Below are positions 42,231-50,461 of a stretch of 55,837 nt of DNA, in pieces. The translations under genes were made by a program, and so were the position numbers. Every line of letters begins with the position of its first letter. The stretch's first letter is position 1. A model generated the notes under the pieces. That model was given only the letters and a program-made list of their open reading frames with translations. It was not told the origin of the DNA and did not search any database. The stretch covers positions 1 to 55,837 of the forward strand of contig CAZART010000021.1 of the NCBI GenBank assembly GCA_964487555.1, written 5' to 3'. Source of the DNA: CAZART01 sp964487555 (GTDB lineage Bacteria > Bacteroidota > Rhodothermia > Rhodothermales > VXPQ01).

Positions 42231-43142
42231 TCACGCAGGCTTATCCGCTTCACGCACGGCATGCCCCCCAAATTGCCGGCGCAGACCGGCGAGCATCCGG
42301 TGGGCGAAGGAGGATTCGTCGCGCGACTGAATGCGCTGCAAGAGGGACGTCGTGATCACCGGCGCGGCGACGTTCAGGTCGATGGCCTCACGTACCGTCC
42401 AGCGACCTTCGCCGGAGTCGGAGACGTAGGGCGCGATGTCGGCCAGATCCGGATCGTCCTCGAGCATGCGTGTCGTCAGATCCAATAACCATGAGCGAAC
42501 GACGCTCCCGTGTCTCCAGATCTCAGCGACGTCATGCAGGTCGACGTCGAACTCGCGCTTGGCCTCCATTACGGCGAAGCCCTCCGCAATGGCCTGCATC
42601 ATTCCGTACTCGATGCCGTTGTGGATCATTTTTACGAAATGGCCGGAGCCCGTCGGACCTACGTGGCCCCAGCCCCCCTCGATGGCCAGGTCGCGCAGAA
42701 CGGGCGAAAGCCGTTCGACGGCCCCGTCATCACCGCCGGCCATGAGGCAGTAGCCGTTCTCCAGCCCCCAGACACCACCGCTCACACCGACGTCGACAAA
42801 ATGGAGTTCGTGCGCCCGCAGCTCGTCGTAGCGTCGAAGGGTGTCGCGGTAATCCGAATTGCCGCCGTCGACGACGACGTCCCCCTTAGAAAGCGCGGGA
42901 ACGAGCTGTTCCAGCGTGGCGTCGACGGCATGACCCGACGGTACCATCAACCAGACGTGGCGGGGTGGGCGTAACTGAGCGGCGACGTGCTCGAGGGAGG
43001 ACGCGCCCGTCAGGTTTTCGACTCCAAGGCTTTCGACGACACTTCGGTCGAGGTCGAAGCCGATCACATCGTGCGAGGCTCTCAGCAGACGGCGGGCCAT
43101 ATTGCCGCCCATCTTGCCGAGACCGACCATTCCGATCTGCAT
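42231..43142 (-). CDS. gnd: 6-phosphogluconate dehydrogenase, decarboxylating (short, NAD-type)
   Basis: This 303-aa enzyme converts 6-phosphogluconate to ribulose 5-phosphate. N-terminal Rossmann motif MVGLGKMGGNMARRL (residues 5-19), GGNSDYRDT, and catalytic segment GSGHFVKMIHNGIEYGMMQ with the Lys and His. The short form (about 300 aa rather than 470) is the YqeC/GndA-like type that often prefers NAD. It uses the product of the neighbouring gluconokinase. Upstream, 48 bp away, is a small hypothetical gene on the same strand. Confidence 0.93.
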   Translation of the reverse strand: MQIGMVGLGKMGGNMARRLLRASHDVIGFDLDRSVVESLGVENLTGASSLEHVAAQLRPPRHVWLMVPSGHAVDATLEQLVPALSKGDVVVDGGNSDYRDTLRRYDELRAHELHFVDVGVSGGVWGLENGYCLMAGGDDGAVERLSPVLRDLAIEGGWGHVGPTGSGHFVKMIHNGIEYGMMQAIAEGFAVMEAKREFDVDLHDVAEIWRHGSVVRSWLLDLTTRMLEDDPDLADIAPYVSDSGEGRWTVREAIDLNVAAPVITTSLLQRIQSRDESSFAHRMLAGLRRQFGGHAVREADKPA

Positions 43143-43190
43143 GAACTTGGAGGATGAGAAGATGAGAGGGTGAGCGCCGCGATCGAGGTT

Positions 43191-43649
43191 TTAGGACGAC
43201 GTTTTCCGTCGAGAGCTCGCGTACGCGGCGGCGGCTTCTTCGTCGTGGAAGATGGTCACTTGATCGTATTCGCCATTGCCGGTCCAGTTTTCGGATAGCT
43301 CCGTATTGCGGTCGAAATGCACCTTCCCCGATTCCACGTTTTCGAGGACGACGTACTGATCCTGGCCCGAAAGCGCCTCGAAAATGTCGGTGAGCGACTT
43401 TCCTTCCGGAATTCGCTGGGTTTCCTCGTATCCGGGTACAGCGGTGATTTCCGATGCGTTCGGCCACCGGCGAATGCGATGGCGCCCTTCCGTTTCGTTG
43501 TATAAATGCTGAATGACGCCGCCGTCCGCGGACTCGGCGGAGGTCGGCTTCACCGCTTCCTGGGCGCGAACGTTGGTGGTCGGCTCTTCGTCGTGATCGC
43601 GCCCGAGATGCTCGCCCTGACGCGGTATGTTGTCGTACGGTCGATCCAT
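43191..43649 (-). CDS. hypothetical hydrophilic protein, 152 aa
   Basis: A charged, probably cytoplasmic protein with no signal or membrane helix (MDRPYDNIPRQGEHLGRDHD at the N-terminus). The middle is low in hydrophobics and the C-terminal half has a small globular look (VIQHLYNETEGRHRIRRWPN ... YVVLENVESGKVHF ... VTIFHDEEAAAAYASSRR). I recognise no family. ATG 43649 is favoured over one 17 codons earlier. Same strand as gnd, possibly co-transcribed. Confidence 0.55.
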   Translation of the reverse strand: MDRPYDNIPRQGEHLGRDHDEEPTTNVRAQEAVKPTSAESADGGVIQHLYNETEGRHRIRRWPNASEITAVPGYEETQRIPEGKSLTDIFEALSGQDQYVVLENVESGKVHFDRNTELSENWTGNGEYDQVTIFHDEEAAAAYASSRRKTSS

Positions 43650-43803
43650 CGTCTCTTGCGTCGATTTGTAGCTTCTCTTGATCGCTGAATAACGTACCAC
43701 GTTAACTGCCTACGCGTCCCACCCTACGCGTACCACCGTCCCACGCACCGCCTCTTTCGTCCCACGCACCCAGGTAACACAATACTCCGGCATACGCGGT
43801 ACT

Positions 43804-43887
43804 TCGATCCTCGATCCTCGACCCTCAATCCTCGATCCTCGACCCTCAATCCTCGACCCTCGACCCTCAATCCTCGATCCTCGACCC
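43804..43887. repeat. 7-bp tandem repeat, 12 copies, with 21-bp higher-order period
   Basis: Twelve heptamers of the form TC(G/A)A(T/C)CC in perfect phase: TCGATCC, TCGACCC and TCAATCC alternate in a loose three-unit (21-bp) order. No unique spacers. Confidence 0.9.
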
Positions 43888-43944
43888 TTGCCCCCAACCC
43901 CGCCCTCCAAAGGTATAGTACCGCAGCGATCATTACCAAGGTGT

Positions 43945-44044
43945 NNNNNNNNNNNNNNNNNNNNNNNNNNNNNNNNNNNNNNNNNNNNNNNNNNNNNNNN
44001 NNNNNNNNNNNNNNNNNNNNNNNNNNNNNNNNNNNNNNNNNNNN
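43945..44044. other. 100-N scaffold gap flanked by an identical 55-bp duplication
   Basis: 43890-43944 equals 44045-44099 exactly. The sequence reads through cleanly if the two copies are merged, so no DNA is probably missing. Confidence 0.92.
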
Positions 44045-44253
44045 GCCCCCAACCCCGCCCTCCAAAGGTATAGTACCGCAGCGATCATTACCAAGGTGTA
44101 AAAGTCATAGGGACGAACGCCCGAACGGATCGCTATTTGACTTACACGGGGGCCCCGTCTATTTTTTCGCCTTGTGAGCGCTGTCCACCCGCCGCTCGCA
44201 GACGCTGCCGTCACCGGCAACTACTGCATGTTAACTGCCTCGTTATCATTCGG

Positions 44254-45900
44254 ATGCTGACCACGTACCGTGGTGTGGCTGCCGGCGTTGCTGTCTGCAT
44301 CCTCCTCGCGGGAATACTCACAGCGCTGCCGGCACTCGGCCAGTTTACCGGCTCGTACGTGCCCGAAAAGATCTCGCGAGGCGAATCCGCGAACCTCTTC
44401 GCGTCATGGGCGGGCGGCATGGCCGTCGACGGATTCGTGATCCAACTCCCGCCAAACGGGGAGCTCGAGGGGGTATCCGTTCTCAAGAGTGCTTTTCATT
44501 CAGCACAATTCAGTGTCCGTCCGCTCGACGATGGGCGCTACGAGGTAACACTTGCGAACCCGCTGGAGAGCAAGGGTGAACTCGTTATTCGGATTCTCCC
44601 CGGCGACGGGTACGAAACCGAACGCGTCGTCATCACACCCTTCAGTTTCTCCGTGGCGGCGGACCAGCGGCAGACTATGGAACTCGATCGCCTCTCGATC
44701 GCTCTCGACATTGATCAGGTGCACATGGATCCGGATAACCGTGTCCTTTCATTCGCCGGCTCAGACGTTCGCCCGCTGATTTTTCGGCCGAATGCAGTGC
44801 CCTCCCTGGACTTGCACCGGGGATTCACGACGTCGTTCTGGATGAAGTCGACAGGGCTTAATCAGGTGGTATTATCCACGTGGAACGGCGATGAAACTCT
44901 TGGATATCCCCTCGAGCTGATCGTCGATCCTGCCGGACGCCTCCGCTGTTTTCGCGGCCGCCCCGGCCGCCATCAGTCCATGGGTTCGGAGCGCCCGATC
45001 GCGGACGGGGCCTGGCACCACGTGGTCGTAATCAATGAGCCGGACGACGGATGGATGCGACTGCAGATCGACGGCCGCACGGTCGATTCGCTCTACAGCG
45101 CACCGCCGCCGCACATTGTCATGGGACTGCCGCTGGCCGTGGGCGGCCGCGTGCCGGGATCGGAGCCGTATTTCGACGGCACGCAGCCGTATTCAGGTTT
45201 CATCGACGCGATTCGGATACAGCACATCACGACGCAGGGTCCAAAGGATTCCGACCCTCTGGTGCTCGAATTCGATCGACGGCTTCCCGACGACCTTCTG
45301 ACGGAGCCGGCACCAGGAGTGCAATTGATCCTGTCGGACCTCACATTTCGCCCCCCGGTCGATGATTTCAACGTGACACACGAAGACGGCGTCGTGCTTC
45401 TGAAATGGCGTGCGCGCGGCTCGGTGTCGCCGGAGTTCGTGGTCGAACGATCCAAAGACGGCCGCCGATTCGAGGAGGTCCATCGGGTCCCCGCCTCCGG
45501 CGAGTCCGGCAAGTACGAATTTCGCGACGTCGACACGGGTGAGGGCGTAGCCTTCTACCGTCTCCGCCAAATCTATCCCGGCGGCGCGGAGCGCGTATCG
45601 GGCACCATAAAGGTCGGTATGGGAGAGGTTCAGCCGGAGCGCATCACGCTTGTCGGTAATTTCCCCAATCCATTCAACGACATGACGACCATCAGCTACA
45701 TCGTCAGAGAACAGGCCCACGTCCGGATATCCGTGTGGGACGTCTCCGGACAGTCCGTTCGCGGACTGGTGGACCGCACCCAGGGTCCCGGTTCCTACGA
45801 GGTACGATTCGATGCGGGCGACCTGCCCAGCGGCACGTATTTCGTGCGTCTGCGGAGTCGAAGGGGCACGAAATCTCACAAGATGATTTTGATGAAGTAG
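44254..45900 (+). CDS. secreted LamG-domain protein with T9SS type A C-terminal sorting domain
   Basis: With ATG 44254 this is 548 aa. It has a signal peptide (GVAVCILLAGILTALPALG), a beta-rich region, a concanavalin/LamG-like domain at about residues 155-310 (GFTTSFWMKSTG, LSTWNGDE, GAWHHVVVI, LQIDGRTVD), a fibronectin-like segment (FNVTHEDGVVLLKWRA, VERSKDGRRFEEV) and a sorting domain (GNFPNPFNDMTTISYIV, VWDVSGQSVRGLVD, LPSGTYFVRL, KMILMK). The last is the hallmark of type IX secretion, so the protein should end on the cell surface or outside. It may bind a polysaccharide. Upstream in-frame codons to 44137 precede the signal peptide and are not included. Confidence 0.87.
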   Translation: MLTTYRGVAAGVAVCILLAGILTALPALGQFTGSYVPEKISRGESANLFASWAGGMAVDGFVIQLPPNGELEGVSVLKSAFHSAQFSVRPLDDGRYEVTLANPLESKGELVIRILPGDGYETERVVITPFSFSVAADQRQTMELDRLSIALDIDQVHMDPDNRVLSFAGSDVRPLIFRPNAVPSLDLHRGFTTSFWMKSTGLNQVVLSTWNGDETLGYPLELIVDPAGRLRCFRGRPGRHQSMGSERPIADGAWHHVVVINEPDDGWMRLQIDGRTVDSLYSAPPPHIVMGLPLAVGGRVPGSEPYFDGTQPYSGFIDAIRIQHITTQGPKDSDPLVLEFDRRLPDDLLTEPAPGVQLILSDLTFRPPVDDFNVTHEDGVVLLKWRARGSVSPEFVVERSKDGRRFEEVHRVPASGESGKYEFRDVDTGEGVAFYRLRQIYPGGAERVSGTIKVGMGEVQPERITLVGNFPNPFNDMTTISYIVREQAHVRISVWDVSGQSVRGLVDRTQGPGSYEVRFDAGDLPSGTYFVRLRSRRGTKSHKMILMK

Positions 45901-45937
45901 ATTCACTCATTCGTTCTACGCGCCAGCTCTAAGCCAC

Positions 45938-48001
45938 ATGCAACAAAAGTCGAGCAAAGTTCCGCCCTTGACCTTCGAGCCGTACATAGCGGCGTCGACA
46001 TCGCTGCCCGAGATTACCGTCAAAGCCGTGATTCTCGGCTTCATCCTCTCTGCAGTGCTCTCCGGGGCCAACGCGTACCTCGGACTGAAGGTCGGATTGA
46101 CCGTGTCGGCGTCCATCCCGGCGGCCGTGATCTCCATGGCGATTCTGAGGATGTTTCGCGAGTCCAACATCCTCGAAAACAACATCGTCCAAACGGCGGC
46201 GTCGGCGGGTGAATCGCTGGCCGCAGGCGTCATCTTCACACTGCCTGCGCTGATCATGCTTCAGTACTGGCAAGGATTCCCCTTTCTCGGAACGATGTCC
46301 GTGGCCCTGGTTGGTGGTATTCTCGGGGTGATGTTTACGATACCCCTGCGCCGCGCATTGATCCTGGAGGCCGACCTCCAGTTCCCGGAGGGAGTCGCCA
46401 CCGGCGAGGTCCTGAAGGCCGGTGAAGAGGGCGGCGAAGGCGCAAAGTACATCGCGATTGCGGGTATCGCCGGTGCCCTTTTGAAGCTGAGCCAGACGGG
46501 GTTTCAGATTGTCGCAGGAACGGCGGACGGAGCGGTCCGCATCGGGCGATCGATCTTCGGCTATGGATCGGAGCTCGGCGTGGCGCTGCTCGGCGTCGGG
46601 TATATTGTCGGCCTGAATATTGCTGTCCTCGTCTTCGGCGGCGGCCTGATTTCCTGGCTCTTCGGCATCCCGATCTACACGGCGATGGTTTCGCCGGCAG
46701 AGCTCGCGGCGATCACCGAAGGGGCCACCGGCTATGATGCCGCGCTCGAGGTGTGGAGCGCACGAATTCGCTACATGGGAGTAGGAGCGATGGCCGTCGG
46801 CGGAATCTGGGCCCTCCTCTCGCTGATTAAGCCCATTCGGGACGGGGTCAGGTCTTCGTTCGAAGCCGTGAAGCGCGCGCAGTCCGGCGAGCAGATCGAG
46901 ATCCTACGCACCGAGAAAGACACGCCCATCAATATTGTTCTCTGGGGCACGATCGCGCTTTCCGTGCCCCTATTCTTCGTCTTTATGTTCATCGTCGATC
47001 AACCGGCACTCGGAATATCAGATGGACTATACTGGTCGACGATTCTTTTCGGCCTTGTTTTCGCATTTATCGCAGGGTTTTTGTTCTCGTCAGTGGCAGG
47101 GTACATGGCCGGTCTGGTAGGATCGTCCAACAACCCGATATCGGGCGTGACGATCGCGACGATTCTCGCGACCTCACTGATCCTGCTTGCGATGCTCGGA
47201 TCCCAAATCGATTTCGCCGTCGACACAGGGCAGGCGACGACGGCGGCGGCGACGGCGATTCTGGTGGGCGCCGTCGTGTGCTGTGCCGCGGCCATCGCCG
47301 GCGACAACATGCAGGATCTGAAGGCGGGGTATATCGTCGGGGCGACTCCGTATAAGCAGCAGATCATGCAGATCGTGGGCGTTACCGCCGCTGCACTCGT
47401 CATCGCTCCCATTCTCGAACTGCTGTTTCAGGCCTACGGTCTGGGGGATGTCTTTCCACGAGAGGGGATGGATGCCGGACAGGCGCTGAAAGCTCCGCAG
47501 GCTACGCTGATGAGCTCGGTGGCCGACGGCGTATTCAAGCGTGATCTTCCGTGGAATATGATCTTCATCGGCGCCGTCATCGCCGTCTCGATCATCATCT
47601 ACGACAAGTGGCTGGAAATGCGCAACAGCGAGTTCCGTGCACCCGTACTTGCTGTGGCCGTGGGGATCTACCTTCCGCTGGAGCTCAGCGTACCCATTTT
47701 TATCGGTGGTATGGTGGCGTGGGCGGCGGAGCGGAGTCTTGCCCGGCGGAAAGATCAGCTTGGCCAGGACTTTGACCAGGTTTCGTTGAAAGCCGCACGC
47801 CGCGGATTGCTTTTCGCATCGGGATTAATCACGGGTGAAGCGCTCGTCGGTATTCTTCTCGCCATTCCATTCGCTGCCGCGCAGTCGACCGCCGTGCTCC
47901 GCATCGCGCCGGCCGGCTTCGAGCCGATCGCCAACGTTCTGGGTATCGTCGGCCTCGCATTTTTCGTCGTCTGGCTGTACCGCGTCGCGAAGAAGGAGTA
48001 G
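45938..48001 (+). CDS. OPT family oligopeptide transporter
   Basis: This 687-aa inner-membrane protein has about 14-16 helices. It matches the bacterial OPT family by its first helices (EITVKAVILGFILSAVLSGANAYLGLKVG), the SIPAAVISMAILR segment, LQFPEGVATGEVLKAGEEGG and the late GDNMQDLKAGYIVGATPYKQQ block. OPT proteins import peptides or metal chelates. It follows the T9SS protein by 37 bp, possibly in one transcript. Together with the prolyl oligopeptidase and dipeptidase it suggests a peptide-using lifestyle. Confidence 0.94.
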   Translation: MQQKSSKVPPLTFEPYIAASTSLPEITVKAVILGFILSAVLSGANAYLGLKVGLTVSASIPAAVISMAILRMFRESNILENNIVQTAASAGESLAAGVIFTLPALIMLQYWQGFPFLGTMSVALVGGILGVMFTIPLRRALILEADLQFPEGVATGEVLKAGEEGGEGAKYIAIAGIAGALLKLSQTGFQIVAGTADGAVRIGRSIFGYGSELGVALLGVGYIVGLNIAVLVFGGGLISWLFGIPIYTAMVSPAELAAITEGATGYDAALEVWSARIRYMGVGAMAVGGIWALLSLIKPIRDGVRSSFEAVKRAQSGEQIEILRTEKDTPINIVLWGTIALSVPLFFVFMFIVDQPALGISDGLYWSTILFGLVFAFIAGFLFSSVAGYMAGLVGSSNNPISGVTIATILATSLILLAMLGSQIDFAVDTGQATTAAATAILVGAVVCCAAAIAGDNMQDLKAGYIVGATPYKQQIMQIVGVTAAALVIAPILELLFQAYGLGDVFPREGMDAGQALKAPQATLMSSVADGVFKRDLPWNMIFIGAVIAVSIIIYDKWLEMRNSEFRAPVLAVAVGIYLPLELSVPIFIGGMVAWAAERSLARRKDQLGQDFDQVSLKAARRGLLFASGLITGEALVGILLAIPFAAAQSTAVLRIAPAGFEPIANVLGIVGLAFFVVWLYRVAKKE

Positions 48002-48168
48002 AACAGGAAACGCGGATGTAACAAGATCCGATCGGAGAGGGGAGGTAGGGGATCGGTGATGGATGGATCCCGTAGAAAAGCGGTACCATCACGTTCTTGC
48101 CATCATCCGCCTCCCATCCCTCATCTCCGGCACGGTCAACGTAGAAGCGAAACTGTCTGTCAACAGCG

Positions 48169-48855
48169 ATGCAATTAACCTACTACGGTCACTCCGCCTT
48201 TCAGCTCGAAATCAGGGGCGCGTCGATCCTCGTAGATCCATTTATCACGGGAAACAAACACGCCGAGGGCGTCGTCAGCGCCGACGATCTGAATCCCGAC
48301 GTAATCCTGCTTACGCACGCGCACGGCGATCATTGGGGCGACGCGCCCCACATCGCGAAACGATCAGGCGCCGTCGTCGTCGCGAATTTCGAGATCACCA
48401 ATTACATATCGCAGCAGCACGATCATGAGAACGTGCAGCCGATGAACACCGGTGGATCGTGGAGCTTTGATTGGGGGCGCGTCACATGGACTTTCGCACG
48501 CCACTCCTCGTCTTTTCCTGACGGCACGTACGGCGGACATCCTCACGGCATCATTATCGAGGCGGAAGGGAAAATTATTTACGACCTCGGCGATACCGAT
48601 CCGTTCTCCGAGATGGAATGGCTGGGTCAGGACTACGATGTGGACATAGCACTGATGCCGATCGGCGACTGTTTTACCATGGGCCCCAAGGGCGCTCTGC
48701 GCGCTGCAAAGTTGATTGGACCGAAACTTAGCATTCCCATACATTACAATACGTTTCCGCCCATCGAGATCGACGTCAGCGTGTGGGAAGAATTGATGTC
48801 GACCGCGGGATTCGAGACGAGAGTTTTGAGCCCCGGTGAAACGCTTGAAATTTGA
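48169..48855 (+). CDS. UPF0173 metal-dependent hydrolase (beta-lactamase fold)
   Basis: This 228-aa MBL-fold protein starts MQLTYYGHSAFQLE and has the metal-binding THAHGDHWGDA motif (HxHxDH), GLGTDTDPF-like YDLGDTDPFSEM and IPIHYNTFPP near the end, as in YtkL/UPF0173. Its substrate is unknown. Standard length, clean ATG. 167 bp separate it from the OPT gene. Confidence 0.92.
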   Translation: MQLTYYGHSAFQLEIRGASILVDPFITGNKHAEGVVSADDLNPDVILLTHAHGDHWGDAPHIAKRSGAVVVANFEITNYISQQHDHENVQPMNTGGSWSFDWGRVTWTFARHSSSFPDGTYGGHPHGIIIEAEGKIIYDLGDTDPFSEMEWLGQDYDVDIALMPIGDCFTMGPKGALRAAKLIGPKLSIPIHYNTFPPIEIDVSVWEELMSTAGFETRVLSPGETLEI

Positions 48856-48901
48856 GGGCGTACATTAGACGATCCGGGCGTGCTAACATCTGGTGCATCG
48901 C

Positions 48902-49879
48902 ATGTTCAATTCAGTGTCCACTCGTCATGCCGGCGTCGCTGAACGGACGCGCATGTGGCCGATGGGCATTGCTGCGCTTGCTTTTCTAATCGTTGCTGCG
49001 CCGGAAGCCATTGCACAGCGGCCGTTCGCGGTTCACGATCCCTTCTATCGATCCGAGACCGCGCGTCGGACATTTCACGACGGTGTGGCCGCCACCGGTG
49101 AAGTCTCGTATCGCCGCGACGTATCCGGCAACATCGGTTCTTCGACGCCTTCCCTTGGACTAAGCTTTCGCCTTCATTACCGGCTATCGCAGCGCATCGA
49201 TCTCAACGCGTTCTGGGATGCGGCCGGAACGGCGACGGGACGGACGATCGTCCTGAGCTGGGTAGGACTTAAGTACTACTGGTCCGTTGACAACTTCGAC
49301 TACGCGTTTCGTCTCGCCGTCGACCCCGCCTCAGACGGCCGGGTTGGTTTTCCCCAGCTCGACGCCGCCTTCATCTCCACGAAAACCTTCTCGCCTGTCT
49401 TCTCAAGCGATTTTGCCGTGGGGATGCGGCGCGTCCGTAAGGGTTTCCGAGAATTTGTGCCCGCAGAAGCCGTGTTCTCGGACGAGGGGCCGATCGTCGT
49501 CGCACCGAATTCCGCTGCTCAGTTTATCGACACGCGTGCCATGGGCATAGAGCTGCACTTCATGTGGAGCTACAACTTGATTTTCGATCCTGCGGCAAGC
49601 AACCTCTTTGTGTCGTTGATGGGTGAAGGCGGCCAATATTCCTTGTTTGAAAGCGAGTTCGGCGGGAACGGGGGATCCGCCGTGCCGGCCACCAGCGAGG
49701 ACGATCAACTCGGCGAGACCGACTATCGCGGAGGCGTCGTTTGGATGCGATCGGGCATCGAATACAATCGTCCGAGCTATCAGATCATCCCCTTTATGAG
49801 CGTGCCGATGAAGCAGTGGGCTCCGGAGGACGACGACAGAGCGCGGATGCAGCTCGGCCTGCGCCTGATGCTTCGCTAA
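48902..49879 (+). CDS. hypothetical outer-membrane beta-barrel protein
   Basis: This 325-aa protein has a signal peptide (GIAALAFLIVAAPEAIAQ) and then repeated amphipathic strands (LSFRLHYRLSQRIDLNAFWD, IVLSWVGLKYYWSVDNFDYAF, RMQLGLRLMLR at the end), consistent with a small barrel. No named family recognised. ATG 48902 is preferred to a GTG at 48893. The next gene starts 40 bp downstream. Confidence 0.65.
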   Translation: MFNSVSTRHAGVAERTRMWPMGIAALAFLIVAAPEAIAQRPFAVHDPFYRSETARRTFHDGVAATGEVSYRRDVSGNIGSSTPSLGLSFRLHYRLSQRIDLNAFWDAAGTATGRTIVLSWVGLKYYWSVDNFDYAFRLAVDPASDGRVGFPQLDAAFISTKTFSPVFSSDFAVGMRRVRKGFREFVPAEAVFSDEGPIVVAPNSAAQFIDTRAMGIELHFMWSYNLIFDPAASNLFVSLMGEGGQYSLFESEFGGNGGSAVPATSEDDQLGETDYRGGVVWMRSGIEYNRPSYQIIPFMSVPMKQWAPEDDDRARMQLGLRLMLR

Positions 49880-49919
49880 TGCGCCGCCGCGCCGTGACGA
49901 AACCGTTCCGACGAAAGCA

Positions 49920-50420
49920 GTGCCTCCATCGGTGACGATAGGCATCCTCTCCGATACGCACGCCTATTTTCACCCAGCTCTGCCGGAGTATCTTGGCCAG
50001 GTGGATCTGATTCTACACGCCGGCGACGTCGGCACGCCGGACATACTTGATCGGCTCGAGAAAATCGCTCCCCTCCGCGCGGTATGGGGGAATGTGGACG
50101 GACGCGACGTACGACTCCGAACGGCCGAGCATCAGAGGTTTGAACTCGAAGGCCTTCGTTTCTGGATGACGCACATGGGAGGTCATCCTCGCCGATGGGG
50201 ACGTGGTATCGCCTCGGCAATGCGGCTCGACCCTCCCGATGTATTTATCTGTGGGCACAGCCACATCCTTCGTATCGAACGTGTCCGGGAATTACGGAAT
50301 ATGCTGTACATTAACCCTGGAGCGGCCGGGCGCCAGGGATTTCACCAGGTCAAGACGTGTGTCCGCATCGAAATTGGCGGCGGCGCGGCAACGCAGGCCG
50401 AAGTCATCCACCTGGATTGA
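49920..50420 (+). CDS. YfcE/MJ0936-family metallophosphoesterase
   Basis: This 166-aa calcineurin-like phosphoesterase has all five motifs: GILSDTHAYFH, LHAGDVG, WGNVDGRD, THMGGHP and ICGHSHI, ending NPGAAG. The family hydrolyses phosphodiesters and phosphomonoesters with two metals. It starts with GTG at 49920; there is no ATG that would keep the SDTH motif near the N-terminus. 41 bp before the RsbU gene, so probably co-transcribed. Confidence 0.92.
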   Translation: MPPSVTIGILSDTHAYFHPALPEYLGQVDLILHAGDVGTPDILDRLEKIAPLRAVWGNVDGRDVRLRTAEHQRFELEGLRFWMTHMGGHPRRWGRGIASAMRLDPPDVFICGHSHILRIERVRELRNMLYINPGAAGRQGFHQVKTCVRIEIGGGAATQAEVIHLD

Positions 50421-50461
50421 ATGGTTGACGCCTTAACGTTCTGAGGCAGCAAGAGAAGATT

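Larger units (their letters stand above)
43650..44253. other. divergent intergenic, 604 bp including a gap and a heptamer array
   Basis: Region between the hypothetical gene and the LamG gene. It contains CGTCCCAC-type words (43715-43790), the heptamer array (43804-43887), a duplicated 55-bp overlap with 100 N, and a GC hairpin (ACGGG/CCCGT near 44144-44158) followed by T6. No gene recognised. The last 90 bp should hold the LamG gene promoter. Confidence 0.5.

Noticed and set aside
44144..44172. Rho-independent terminator (GC palindrome plus T6)
   Set aside because: The stem is short with almost no loop, and no plus-strand gene lies upstream for it to end.
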